This document shows positions 1 through 7,385 of a stretch of 9,693 nt of DNA, in pieces. The notes under the pieces were generated by a model that ran no database searches, was not told where the DNA came from, and worked only from the letters and a program-made list of their open reading frames with translations. This DNA is from an uncultured Acetatifactor sp. Its GTDB lineage: Bacteria > Bacillota > Clostridia > Lachnospirales > Lachnospiraceae. Every line of letters starts with the position of its first letter. Within the stretch, counting starts at the first letter, position 1. The position numbers and the translations under genes were made by a program. The stretch is from positions 1 through 9,693 of the forward strand of contig CAJUFO010000115.1 of the NCBI GenBank assembly GCA_910585615.1, read 5' to 3'.

Positions 1-1
1 C

Positions 2-66
2 TTACCAAAAAGGAGTCATTTTTTACCAAAGACACAAACTTTTTTACACTACCTTTTAGAAAGTGT
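2..66. repeat. Operator-like repeats just downstream of the leftward promoter
   Basis: The octamer TTACCAAA occurs twice, at 2-9 and 23-30, with starts 21 bp apart (two helical turns). An inverted repeat ACACT (46-50) / AGTGT (62-66) lies between these and the predicted start near 74. On the transcribed strand the repeats read TTTGGTAA. Their placement in the early transcribed region of a strong promoter is compatible with a repressor site or leader structure. No known regulator motif is recognised, and in AT-rich sequence such repeats can arise by chance. Confidence 0.3.
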
Positions 67-80
67 TATGCTTTGTAAAA

Positions 81-108
81 ATTTTAGCATATCCTGACGA
101 TTTGTCAA
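81..108 (-). promoter_or_regulatory. Strong sigma-A-like promoter, extended -10, firing leftward
   Basis: Read on the minus strand, a perfect -35 TTGACA (103-108) is followed by a 16-bp spacer and the -10 TAAAAT (81-86), preceded by TG one base upstream to give an extended -10 TGCTAAAAT. Transcription should begin near position 74 and run off the left edge. The SDR gene ends at 166, so this promoter lies downstream of it and must serve another minus-strand gene outside the window. The function of that gene cannot be told from here. Confidence 0.65.
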
Positions 109-165
109 TGTTTTTTTGCAAAATCGGCAAACAAAATCCGCATGCACAGCAAACACGGAGCCTGC

Positions 166-1185
166 TCAATGGCCTCCCACCGCCTCCTTCGCCCGCTCCA
201 GCGCCCCGATCACCCTGTCGCACCAGGCGTCAAAATCCGGATCCTCCCTCTGGCACTCCTCATGGGCCATCACATACGCCACGGTCCTGCGCAGCCCCTC
301 CTCTGCCCGGATCACCGGGCAAAAGCCCGGGACAGCCGCTTTCAGCTTCCGATTGTCGAACACCACCGTATTGGCCTTGTCCCCGATCAGGCTCCCCGTA
401 AAATCATAAGGCCCCACCGCCGCCAGGAACTCCGACGCCACATGATAAGCCTTCAGCTCCACCCCCAGACAATCCGCCACAATCCCATAAATCTGATTCC
501 AGGTCAGGGACTCGTCATTGGTAATCTGGAACGCCTCCCCAATGGCATGGGGATTCCCCATAAGCCCCAGAAATCCATCCGCAAAATCTTCATTAAAAGT
601 AATCGTCCACAGCGACGTCCCATCCCCCGGGACAATCACCGGCTTCCCCTCCAGCATCCGCTTCAGCACCTGGAAGCTCCCATTGTCCCCATGCACCCCC
701 ACAGGCACCGATTTCTCGCCATAGGTATGGCTGGGCCGTACAATCGTCACCGGAAAACCGTTCTCCCGATACATCCGCATCAGATACTCCTCACAGGCAA
801 TCTTGTTCCTGGAATACTCCCAGTAAGGGTTGGCAAGAGTCGTCCCCTCATTCACCCGGTAATCCTTCACTGGCTTGTGGTACGCCGAAGCCGAGCTGAT
901 GTACATGAACTGCTTCGTCCTCCCCGCGAACAATCGGAAATCCCGCTCCACCTGCCCCGGCACGAACCCGATGAAATCACAGACCACATCAAAGCTCATC
1001 CCCTCCAGCGCTCTTGCCGCCGCAGCCTCATCCCCGATATCGCACCGAATCAGCCTCGCCCCTTCCGGCACCTCCCCGCTCCGATTCCCCCGGTTCAGCA
1101 GATACAGCTCGTCCCCCCGCGCCGCCGCCTTCCTGGAAATCGCACTACTGATTGTCCCCGTCCCTCCGATAAACAGTACCTTCAT
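166..1185 (-). CDS. NAD-dependent epimerase/dehydratase family (extended-SDR-like) protein
   Basis: This 339-residue protein has an N-terminal Rossmann fold, beginning MKVLFIGGTGTIS (residues 1-13). The glycine motif has Ser13 where a third glycine is usual. An SDR-type active site follows: the SSAS stretch near residues 97-100 and Y124-x3-K128 (YSRNK). The closest general class is the COG0451 sugar-nucleotide epimerase/dehydratase group, including the atypical branch related to chloroplast CSP41 proteins. The substrate cannot be inferred. The reading frame is open 14 codons further upstream, but the start at 1185 is chosen because GGAGGG lies just upstream of that ATG and the Rossmann strand begins immediately after it. 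It has its own promoter at 1242-1270 and appears monocistronic. The call to the superfamily is firm; the reaction is unknown. Confidence 0.9.
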   Translation of the reverse strand: MKVLFIGGTGTISSAISRKAAARGDELYLLNRGNRSGEVPEGARLIRCDIGDEAAAARALEGMSFDVVCDFIGFVPGQVERDFRLFAGRTKQFMYISSASAYHKPVKDYRVNEGTTLANPYWEYSRNKIACEEYLMRMYRENGFPVTIVRPSHTYGEKSVPVGVHGDNGSFQVLKRMLEGKPVIVPGDGTSLWTITFNEDFADGFLGLMGNPHAIGEAFQITNDESLTWNQIYGIVADCLGVELKAYHVASEFLAAVGPYDFTGSLIGDKANTVVFDNRKLKAAVPGFCPVIRAEEGLRRTVAYVMAHEECQREDPDFDAWCDRVIGALERAKEAVGGH

Positions 1186-1241
1186 ACCCGTCCCTCCGTT
1201 TCTTTCGAATAATAATATGTAACCCACAAAGCCTAACTAAA

Positions 1242-1270
1242 ATTATACCCGCCCAGCCCCCTTTCTTCAA
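1242..1270 (-). promoter_or_regulatory. Promoter of the SDR gene
   Basis: On the minus strand, -35 TTGAAG (1265-1270), a 17-bp spacer and a perfect -10 TATAAT (1242-1247) place the transcription start near 1235. This leaves a leader of about 50 nt before the ATG at 1185. It lies inside a short AT-rich patch between GC-rich coding DNA and the structured element at 1318-1544. Confidence 0.7.
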
Positions 1271-1317
1271 GCCTTTCTTCACAAAACGCCCTCAACAAGA
1301 ACCGCGGACAACCAGGA

Positions 1318-1544
1318 GGGCGGGGCAGGGGAGACTATGCGAAAGCACCAGAGGCCGCCCTTAGGCGGAGGTAAAATCCACTGCCTGCGCAGACTTGGAC
1401 ACGGCACTTTCGTGTTCTAGTCGAAGTTAGCAGTTAGCTCACCCGGGCGAAACTTAGAATTTCTTTGGTTGTGTCCTTTGCAGCCTTAGAAATTCTTTTC
1501 GCCTTATGTTGCCCGAGCCGAACAAAGTCCCCCCTGCCCCGCCC
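1318..1544. repeat. Structured intergenic element bounded by a 19-bp inverted repeat
   Basis: The arms GGGCGGGGCAGGGGAGACT (1318-1336) and its reverse complement at 1526-1544 match at 18 of 19 positions. Between them are three further foldbacks. CCGCC (1355-1359) pairs with GGCGG (1364-1368). GACT and ACACG (1392-1395, 1399-1403) pair with CGTGT and AGTC (1411-1415, 1419-1422). A long stem joins GGCGAA (1446-1451) and AGAATTTCT (1456-1464) to AGAAATTCT (1488-1496) and TTCGCC (1498-1503). A tandem heptamer AGTTAGC lies at 1425-1438. No convincing ORF, terminator U-run or promoter is seen inside. It could be a MITE-like or REP-like interspersed repeat, or a structured non-coding RNA in the 3' region of the upstream minus-strand gene. 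Which of these it is cannot be decided from one copy. Confidence 0.6.
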
Positions 1545-1570
1545 GCCGTCCCTGCCGCTGCAAATCCCTC

Positions 1571-1957
1571 TCAGCTCAGCATCCCGCCCAGCATTCCCCC
1601 ACCGGCACACAGCGCCAGCGTCGTAAAAAACGAACTCCCCACCTGTATGTCCCCTTTCCCAGCCACAGCCGATACCACCGCCAGCACCAGGAAATAAGCG
1701 CCCCCCATCAAAAGCCCCCAGAAAAACCTCCTGCTCTCCATCCGCTTCCCCGCCACGAACCCGGCAAAAAACGTCGCCGCCACATAAATCCCGATAATAG
1801 CGATGGACACGACACGCTCCCCCAGCCCGAACCGGTACAGCAAAAATGCCAGCAGCGCCAACAGCAGCCCCGTCAGTATGTAGGAAAAAAGCAGGCTTTT
1901 CAGCAAAAAAGCCACCGGCACCCCCTTCATCCCCTGATTCCTCTCCATATGTTCCAT
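1571..1957 (-). CDS. Small four-helix membrane protein, TIGR04086-like
   Basis: This 128-residue hydrophobic protein has four predicted membrane segments, roughly residues 15-40, 47-68, 75-99 and 107-127, with a short polar N-terminus. A basic loop with GKRMESRR follows helix 2, and the last helix is glycine-rich. Length, helix number and the FxAGFVAGK-type second helix resemble the TIGR04086 family of Firmicutes membrane proteins, whose function is unknown. The ATG at 1957 follows AGGGGGAAAT, a good ribosome binding site. The gene is transcribed away from the CorC-type gene; a clear promoter for it is not visible in the shared 177-bp gap. The structured element at 1318-1544 begins 26 bp beyond its stop, within its likely 3' untranslated region. 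Confidence 0.75.
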   Translation of the reverse strand: MEHMERNQGMKGVPVAFLLKSLLFSYILTGLLLALLAFLLYRFGLGERVVSIAIIGIYVAATFFAGFVAGKRMESRRFFWGLLMGGAYFLVLAVVSAVAGKGDIQVGSSFFTTLALCAGGGMLGGMLS

Positions 1958-2024
1958 ATTTCCCCCTGTCAGACCAAACGTCTATAAACTTTTTATAAAA
2001 TCATATGCACCGCCCCCTGGGAAC

Positions 2025-2053
2025 TTGACAAATCGCCTCCCATTCTGTATATT
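2025..2053 (+). promoter_or_regulatory. Promoter of the HlyC/CorC-type transporter gene
   Basis: A perfect -35 TTGACA (2025-2030), a 17-bp spacer and -10 TATATT (2048-2053) predict transcription from about 2060, giving a leader of about 75 nt to the start at 2135. This is the only good plus-strand promoter in the divergent gap 1958-2134. Confidence 0.75.
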
Positions 2054-2134
2054 AAATTTTGATTACTATAAACCATCATCGCGGCAGACGGCTTCCAAGA
2101 CCGGCTGTCAGTATCAAAAAGGAGTGACTTATTT

Positions 2135-3433
2135 TTGGACGTTCCAGAAGGCATACAACTTATCTCTCTACTGATTCTTGTCATCTTGTCAGGTTTCTTT
2201 TCCTCGGCAGAGACCGCTTTCAGCACGGTGAACCGTGTCCGCATGCGCACCCTTGAGGAAGAGGGCAGCAAACGCGCGGCAAAGGTCAACAAGATACTGG
2301 AAAGCTACAGCAAGATGCTGAGCACCGTTCTGATCGGCAACAACATCGTGAACCTTTCCACCTCTGCCCTGACCACCACCATCGCCCTGCGCTTCGGCAT
2401 CCCCGTGGCCGTTGCTACCGGTGTGTTGACTTTGGTCATTCTGCTCTGCGGCGAGATTGTCCCCAAGACCTGGGCCATGCTCTCCTCGGATAAAATCGCG
2501 CTGGCCTACTGCGGCATCATATACGGCCTGATGCAGGTCATGACCCCCGTCATCTTCGTGGTGGACAAAATGTCCAACGGAATCCTGCGCCTGCTGCACA
2601 TCGACCCCAGCAAGAAAATCACCACCATGACCGAGGCAGAGCTCCGCACCTATGTGGACGTGAGCCACGAGAGCGGCGTCATCGAATCCGAGGAGAAAGA
2701 GATGATCTACAATGTGTTCGATTTCTCCGATGCGCTGGCCAAGGACATCATGGTGCCCAGGATCAACATGGTCACCGTGGACGTGGAAGCCACCTTCGAG
2801 GAAGTGCTCTCCATCTTCCGGGAGTCCATGTACACACGCTTCCCCGTGTATCAGGATGACAAGGACAACATCATCGGCCTGATCAATATCAAGGACTTCA
2901 TCCTCACCGAGGACGAGGAGCATTTCCAGGTCAGGTCAATCCTCAGGGACGCCCATTATACATATGAATACAAAAAGGTTGCAGACCTGCTCTACGAGCT
3001 GCGCGAGAAGACCACCAGCGTCACCTTCGTCCTGAACGAATACGGTGCCACCGTAGGTATGATCACCCTGGAAGACCTGCTGGAGGAAATCGTGGGTGAA
3101 ATCCGTGACGAATACGATGAAGACGAAGAGGAATACATCCAGAAAGTGGACGAACGCGTCTACCTGGTGGAGGGCAGCATGAAGCTGGACGACATCAACG
3201 ATGAACTGGACACAGAGCTGGACAGCGAGGACTACGACTCCATCGGCGGCATCATCATCGAGAGCCTGGACCGGCTGCCCGAGGACGGCGAGGAGGTCAC
3301 CCTGGAAAACGGCATCCACCTGAAAGTCCAGGGCATCGAGCAGAATCGTATCGTCAAAGTTCTGATGACCATTCCCGAGAAGACGCAGGACGAAGAGGAG
3401 AATGACGGCGACAGGGAGCAGTCCGAGGACTGA
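2135..3433 (+). CDS. HlyC/CorC-family (CNNM-CBS) transporter
   Basis: This 432-residue protein has the architecture of the CNNM/CorC (older name 'hemolysin') family. An N-terminal DUF21 membrane domain (about residues 4-185) carries the hallmarks SSAETAFSTVNR, GNNIVNLSTSAL and GEIVPKTWA. A pair of CBS domains (about 205-330) begins with DIMVPRINMVTVD. A C-terminal CorC_HlyC domain (about 340-415) precedes a very acidic tail. Members act in the cytoplasmic membrane in magnesium or cobalt homeostasis; the hemolysin label is historical. The start is TTG at 2135, with AAAAAGGAG ten bases upstream, and no better ATG fits the domain start. The gene has its own promoter at 2025-2053 and converges on pstB. 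Full length, no anomalies seen; the precise ion is inference. Confidence 0.93.
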   Translation: MDVPEGIQLISLLILVILSGFFSSAETAFSTVNRVRMRTLEEEGSKRAAKVNKILESYSKMLSTVLIGNNIVNLSTSALTTTIALRFGIPVAVATGVLTLVILLCGEIVPKTWAMLSSDKIALAYCGIIYGLMQVMTPVIFVVDKMSNGILRLLHIDPSKKITTMTEAELRTYVDVSHESGVIESEEKEMIYNVFDFSDALAKDIMVPRINMVTVDVEATFEEVLSIFRESMYTRFPVYQDDKDNIIGLINIKDFILTEDEEHFQVRSILRDAHYTYEYKKVADLLYELREKTTSVTFVLNEYGATVGMITLEDLLEEIVGEIRDEYDEDEEEYIQKVDERVYLVEGSMKLDDINDELDTELDSEDYDSIGGIIIESLDRLPEDGEEVTLENGIHLKVQGIEQNRIVKVLMTIPEKTQDEEENDGDREQSED

Positions 3434-3517
3434 TTCTCCCCCCCGCTGGGCGCTCCATCTACAATAGATACCAAAATACCGCAGGCCTGGCTCCGATGAG
3501 CACGGACCATACAGTTA

Positions 3518-3544
3518 CGGAGGGCAGGAGATTCCTGTCCTCCG
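3518..3544. terminator. Bidirectional 12-bp hairpin between convergent genes
   Basis: CGGAGGGCAGGA (3518-3529) pairs with TCCTGTCCTCCG (3533-3544) over 12 pairs, including one G-T, around a three-base loop. On the plus strand it is followed by a pyrimidine-rich cttctttct tract. On the minus strand it begins 7 bases past the pstB stop, and the bases after the stem are not a U-run. It most likely ends plus-strand transcription and protects or ends the pst message. The weak U-tracts lower confidence in efficient intrinsic termination. Confidence 0.55.
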
Positions 3545-3551
3545 CTTCTTT

Positions 3552-4310
3552 CTATCCGAAACGCCCTGTGAGATACATCTTCGTGCGCCTGTCCACAGGC
3601 CCTCTGAACAGGCTGTCAGCGCTGCCGGATTCCACCACCTCTCCCCCCAGGAAGAAAGCCATATCGTCCGCCACCCTGGCAGCCTGCTGCATATTGTGGG
3701 TCACGATGACCATGGTCATGCGCTCCCTCAGGCTTTTCATCAGCTCCTCTATGCTTCGGGTGGAGACCGGATCCAAGGCCGAGGTAGGCTCATCCAGCAG
3801 AAGCACTTCCGGCTCCACCGCCAGGGCCCTGGCCATGCAGAGCCGCTGCTGCTGGCCGCCGGACAGCCCCAGGGCAGGTTTCTTAAGCCTGTCCTTCACC
3901 TCATCGAAAATGGCCGCTCCGCGCAGGGCTTGCTCCACGATTCCCTCCAACTGCCCCTTGTCCCTCACCCCCTGCAGCCTGGGACCATAGGCCACATTGT
4001 CATAGATGCTCATGGGAAAGGGATTGGGCTGTTGGAATACCATGCCCACCCGCCTGCGCAGAAGCGTCACGTCCACCCTCTCGTCATAGATGTCCTCCCC
4101 GTCCAGGAGCACCTTCCCCTCAATGCGCACCTGCTCCGCCAGATCGTTCATCCGGTTCAGGCATCTTAAGAAGGTGGATTTCCCGCAGCCGCTGGGGCCG
4201 ATCAGGGCCATGATCTCCCTCTCCCTGATTTCCAGGCTCACGCCTTTCAGCGCCTGCTTCCCGCCGTAAAAAAGGTTCAGGCCGCTCACCGATATCTTGC
4301 TGCGCTCCAT
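3552..4310 (-). CDS. pstB: Phosphate ABC transporter ATP-binding protein PstB
   Basis: This is the ATPase subunit of the PstSCAB phosphate importer; it sits at the inner face of the membrane and drives uptake. All ABC motifs are intact in 252 residues: Walker A GPSGCGKST (38-46), Q-loop Q93 in FQQPNPFPMS, signature LSGGQQQR (149-156), Walker B VLLLDEP (169-175) and H205 in the switch loop VTHNM. The phrases CLNRMNDL and FQQPNPFPMSIYDNVAYGPR are typical of PstB rather than other ABC ATPases. The frame is open upstream to 4391, but the start at 4310 is preferred: AGGAGG lies 8 bases before it and the family's N-terminus begins there. It follows pstA after a 40-base gap, is last in the cluster, and is followed by a hairpin rather than phoU. 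Confidence 0.95.
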   Translation of the reverse strand: MERSKISVSGLNLFYGGKQALKGVSLEIREREIMALIGPSGCGKSTFLRCLNRMNDLAEQVRIEGKVLLDGEDIYDERVDVTLLRRRVGMVFQQPNPFPMSIYDNVAYGPRLQGVRDKGQLEGIVEQALRGAAIFDEVKDRLKKPALGLSGGQQQRLCMARALAVEPEVLLLDEPTSALDPVSTRSIEELMKSLRERMTMVIVTHNMQQAARVADDMAFFLGGEVVESGSADSLFRGPVDRRTKMYLTGRFG

Positions 4311-4350
4311 TTCTCCAGCCTCCTGCCTCTGCGCTTTCTCAGTCCTGCTT

Positions 4351-5256
4351 TCACGTCCCTCTCCCTGCCGCCCCTGCCAGCCGCATCGCAATGTTCAGCA
4401 CAAGGGCCAGCAGGATCAGTACGCAGCCTATGCCGAAAGCCGCCTCAAATTCCCCGTTCTGCATCTGGAGGTACAGCTCCACCGCCAGCGTCCCGCCGGA
4501 TTCGGAAGCCTTTCGGGACAGCACGGACAGATTCCGCAGGAACCCTCCCCCCAGCCTGGGCAGGATTCTGGCGCTTCCGGCAGTGAAAAGCAGCGCCGCC
4601 GATTCCCCTATGATGCGGCCCACCGCCAGCACAAGACCGGAGAGGATCCCCGGCATGGCGGAGGGCAGGAGGATGGTGCGGATCAGATGCCATTTCGGAG
4701 CCCCCAGCCCCAGCGCCCCGTTGCGGTACCCTTCCGGCACGGTGCGCAGCGCCCTCTGTGTGTTGCGCACGATGAGGGGCAGCACCATCAGGGCCAGGGT
4801 GGCGGCGCCGCTGAGCAGGGAATATCCCATCCCCAGCACGTCCACGAAGAGCACCATGCCGAAGAGTCCGAAAATCACCGAGGGTATCCCTGCCAGGGTC
4901 TCCGTGGCGAATTCGACTGACCGCACCAATATGCCCGTTTCCGCGTATTCATTCAGATACACCGCCGCCCCTACGCCCACGGGCACCGCCACCGCCAAGG
5001 TGAGCACAATGACATACAGCGTGTTCACAAGGCTGCCCCCGATGCCCACCGTCCCCCTCCAGGCGCTTGTGACGGAGGTAAGGAACCGGATGCTCAGCAT
5101 CCGGAAGCCCCTGGAAAATATATACCCGATGATACCCAGCAATAGAAACATGGAAAAATATGCCGCTCCGTAAACCGCAGCCAGCAAAAACAGCTCCCCC
5201 GATTTCCTACGTCTCCGGCAAAGCGTCCCCCGGCCCGTTTCCTTCTCCTGCCTCAT
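4351..5256 (-). CDS. pstA: Phosphate ABC transporter permease PstA
   Basis: This 301-residue membrane permease pairs with PstC to form the phosphate channel. About six hydrophobic helices follow a cytoplasmic N-terminus containing a run of basic residues (CRRRRK). The segment ETLAGIPSVIFGLFG is typical of PstA, and the EAA-type coupling loop that contacts PstB is visible as NGALGLGAPKWHLIRTILLPSAMPGI. That loop is followed by VGRIIGESAALLFTAG, another PstA hallmark. Its ATG overlaps the pstC stop in an ATGA arrangement (plus-strand TCAT at 5253-5256), so translation is probably coupled to pstC. Length is normal for the family and no break is seen. Confidence 0.95.
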   Translation of the reverse strand: MRQEKETGRGTLCRRRRKSGELFLLAAVYGAAYFSMFLLLGIIGYIFSRGFRMLSIRFLTSVTSAWRGTVGIGGSLVNTLYVIVLTLAVAVPVGVGAAVYLNEYAETGILVRSVEFATETLAGIPSVIFGLFGMVLFVDVLGMGYSLLSGAATLALMVLPLIVRNTQRALRTVPEGYRNGALGLGAPKWHLIRTILLPSAMPGILSGLVLAVGRIIGESAALLFTAGSARILPRLGGGFLRNLSVLSRKASESGGTLAVELYLQMQNGEFEAAFGIGCVLILLALVLNIAMRLAGAAGRGT

Positions 5257-6239
5257 GCCCTTCTTCGTCTTGTGCTCCTTTCCTTCCGTATCCAGGCTAC
5301 CCGCCTGGCGCTTCCCGCCGCATGTCCTGCACCCGTTCCCTGCCCCGACTCCTTAAGGATCCCCGTCAGCCACAGATTCATCAGCATGATGAACGCGAAC
5401 AGCACCAGGCCAATGGTGAACAGGACTTGTCTGTGGAGGCCCTGGGCATACCCCATCTCCCCCACGATGGCCGTGGTGAGGAACCGCACGGAGTTGAAGG
5501 GGAGGGGAAGGTTCACGCTCCCTCCGGACACCAGCGTGATTGCCATGGCCTCCCCTATGGCCCTGCCCACCCCCAGCACCACTGCCGTGGCGATGCCGGG
5601 GGCGGCCGCCGGCAGCACGGCAAGGAACCAGGTCTGTACCCTGGATGCCCCCAGCGCAAACGACGCCTCCCTGACAGAGGGCTTCACCGCCCGTATGGAT
5701 GCCTCGCTGATATTGATCACCGTAGGCAGCATCATCACCGCCAGCACCATGGCCGCGGAAATCAAGTTCGCTCCCCCTGTGAACCGATGGGTCCCGGAGC
5801 CTGCGAACAGCCGCCTCTCCAGCCTGTACATCCACGGGTTCAACAGATAGATGCCAAGCAGCCCATAGATGACGGAAGGGATTCCCGCCAGCAACTCCAC
5901 GGCCTCCTTTACCAGCCCCGCCATCCCCCGCCTGCTCTCCTCCGCCAGGTACACCGCTGTCAGAATCCCCACCGGAATGCCCAGGAGGGACGCCAGAAGG
6001 GTGCCCGCCACAGAGGTCAGTATCACGTACAGGATGCCGAACCGGGGCTCCCGGGCCGTGGGCCTCCACTGGGTGCCGAACAGGATTTCCTTAAGTCCCA
6101 GCTGTCGGATGGCCGGAATCCCGCTTTTCAGCATGTAGACAGTGATGGAGGATACCGCCAGGAGGGCGATGGCCCCGCAGACCGTGCACAGCATCTGCGC
6201 CGCTGCCTCCCCTGCCGCCTTCTTTTTTCTGTATCCCAT
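5253..6239 (-). CDS. pstC: Phosphate ABC transporter permease PstC
   Basis: This 328-residue permease is the partner of PstA. After a basic N-terminus (MGYRKKK) there are about six membrane segments, the PstC phrase ELLAGIPSVIYGLLGIYLL, and an EAA loop REASFALGASRVQTW that docks on PstB. VGRAIGEAMAITLVSGG follows. The frame runs open to 6440, but the start at 6239 is chosen because GGGAGG lies just upstream and the first helix begins about 18 residues later. After the last helix the protein has an extra, strongly basic and low-complexity tail of about 35 residues ending RKERSTRRRRA. That tail overlaps the pstA ribosome binding region and is not a feature I expect in typical PstC. The pstC start lies 104 bases after the pstS stop. 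Confidence 0.94.
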   Translation of the reverse strand: MGYRKKKAAGEAAAQMLCTVCGAIALLAVSSITVYMLKSGIPAIRQLGLKEILFGTQWRPTAREPRFGILYVILTSVAGTLLASLLGIPVGILTAVYLAEESRRGMAGLVKEAVELLAGIPSVIYGLLGIYLLNPWMYRLERRLFAGSGTHRFTGGANLISAAMVLAVMMLPTVINISEASIRAVKPSVREASFALGASRVQTWFLAVLPAAAPGIATAVVLGVGRAIGEAMAITLVSGGSVNLPLPFNSVRFLTTAIVGEMGYAQGLHRQVLFTIGLVLFAFIMLMNLWLTGILKESGQGTGAGHAAGSARRVAWIRKERSTRRRRA

Positions 6240-6343
6240 ATACGTCCTCCCTCGCCCCGCCGGGCCGTTCTTGCTTCCTCCGATATCTTTCTTGCCCCTT
6301 TTCCCCGGGCCACTTCCGTCCGGCAATTTCCTTCCGGCATGCT

Positions 6344-7264
6344 TCACGGCCCGGTCCTGCGGCTGCTTCCGTCCACCGTCACAAGGCCTACCCTCTCCAG
6401 GATATCCTGCCCCTCCTGGCTGGCCACATAGCAAAACCATAGCCGCGCCAGCCCGCTCTGGTCAGCAAGCTCCCCACGGGTCACCATCAGGAGAGGACGG
6501 CACAGAGGGTACTTTCCGGTTCTGACATTTTCCGCGTCAGGAGCCGTCCCGTCCAGCAGCAGCGGATGGACGACATCCTGCACGGCATTCTCTGTAGAGG
6601 CCTTCAGCACGTCAAAGGACACATATCCGATGGCGCCGGGCGTGGACGCGATTCTCGCCATGACAGCTCCTGTGCTGTCCAGCTCGTTGGCATATGTACA
6701 CTGGCCGCTTAACCCCAGCAGCCCCTCGAAGGCTTCCCTGGTGCCGGAACCCGCCTCGCGGCCTATCAGGACAATGGGCAGATCATCGCCTCCGATAGAA
6801 GCCCAATTCCTAATCTTTCCCGTGTAGATGTCCGCAAGCTGCCGCCTGGTGACCTCAGTCACAGGATTTGCGGAGTCCACGCACAGGGCGATTCCGTCCA
6901 ACGCCACCACATATCCCCGAAGGCCTCTGCCCCGCTCCTCCTCCGTCAGGCCTCTGGAGGCCAGTCCGATGTCCGCGCTCCCTTCTGCCACCGCCTCGAT
7001 TCCGGCGCTGGAGCCTGTAAACTGCACCGTCACGGTGACCTTCGGATACCGCTCCATGAAGCACTCCGCCAGCGCGTCCGTCATCTTTTCCATGGAAGAG
7101 CTGCCCGCCAGATGAAGGGAGCCTTCCCACTGCGTCCCGATGCCGTCCTGTTCCGCCGATGTTCCCCTGCCGCTGTCCGATTCCGCCCATGGCCCTCCGC
7201 AGCCGCCCAACAGCACCATCCATACCACAACGTTCCACAGCCGCCTTCGCTTTTCTATCCTCAT
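6344..7264 (-). CDS. pstS: Phosphate-binding lipoprotein PstS
   Basis: This is the extracellular phosphate-binding component, anchored to the membrane by a lipid. A basic N-terminus (MRIEKRRR) and a short hydrophobic stretch lead to a lipobox LGGC with the lipidated cysteine at residue 22. The PBP-like_2 fold shows phosphate-contact motifs: AGSSSMEKM (54-62), TGSSAGIEAV with GSADIGLASR (83-104), and GREAGSGTREAFE (168-180). GAIGYVS and VLKAS follow later. At 306 residues it is full length. The frame is open far upstream into the amidase gene, but the ATG at 7264, preceded by AGGGAG and followed by the signal peptide, is the clear start. It lies 121 bases after the amidase stop and precedes pstC. 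Confidence 0.94.
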   Translation of the reverse strand: MRIEKRRRLWNVVVWMVLLGGCGGPWAESDSGRGTSAEQDGIGTQWEGSLHLAGSSSMEKMTDALAECFMERYPKVTVTVQFTGSSAGIEAVAEGSADIGLASRGLTEEERGRGLRGYVVALDGIALCVDSANPVTEVTRRQLADIYTGKIRNWASIGGDDLPIVLIGREAGSGTREAFEGLLGLSGQCTYANELDSTGAVMARIASTPGAIGYVSFDVLKASTENAVQDVVHPLLLDGTAPDAENVRTGKYPLCRPLLMVTRGELADQSGLARLWFCYVASQEGQDILERVGLVTVDGSSRRTGP

Positions 7265-7328
7265 AGCAAGCTCCCTGCCAATCTCAGGTGAACGCCGCCC
7301 CCAATCAACCCGAATCCAGGGCATCGAA

Positions 7329-7352
7329 GGATTCCGGAGACCCCCGGTATCC
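7329..7352. other. Hairpin in the amidase-pstS gap
   Basis: GGAT and CCGG (7329-7332, 7334-7337) pair with CCGG and ATCC (7344-7347, 7349-7352) around a six-base loop, with a single T-T mismatch. No U-run follows on either strand, so simple termination is unlikely. It may mark a processing or stability site that separates amidase expression from pst expression. No good promoter for pstS is visible in the 121-base gap. Confidence 0.35.
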
Positions 7353-7385
7353 CACATCCGCACCCAAGCGGACAGCGATGCCTCC

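Noticed and set aside
142..1212. Long plus-strand open frame opposite the SDR gene
   Set aside because: It is a Pro/Arg/His-rich mirror of the minus-strand SDR protein, which has clear Rossmann and YxxxK motifs and a ribosome binding site. The plus frame has no recognisable domain.
1506..1697. Small Pro-rich plus-strand ORF over the right arm of the structured element
   Set aside because: Low-complexity proline and alanine codons produced by the C-rich inverted-repeat arm and the antisense of the membrane-protein gene; no ribosome binding site.
2189..2923. Long minus-strand open frame opposite the CorC-type gene
   Set aside because: The translation is His/Asp/Gly-rich with no domain and is explained by the codon bias of the plus-strand gene, whose family motifs are unmistakable.
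5160..6431. Plus-strand open frame of over 400 codons across pstC and pstA
   Set aside because: It runs antisense to two complete permease genes and is Pro/His/Arg-rich; the open frame follows from high GC content.
7265..7385. PHO box before pstS
   Set aside because: No TTAACA-like direct repeats with 11-bp periodicity are found in the gap or upstream of the amidase.
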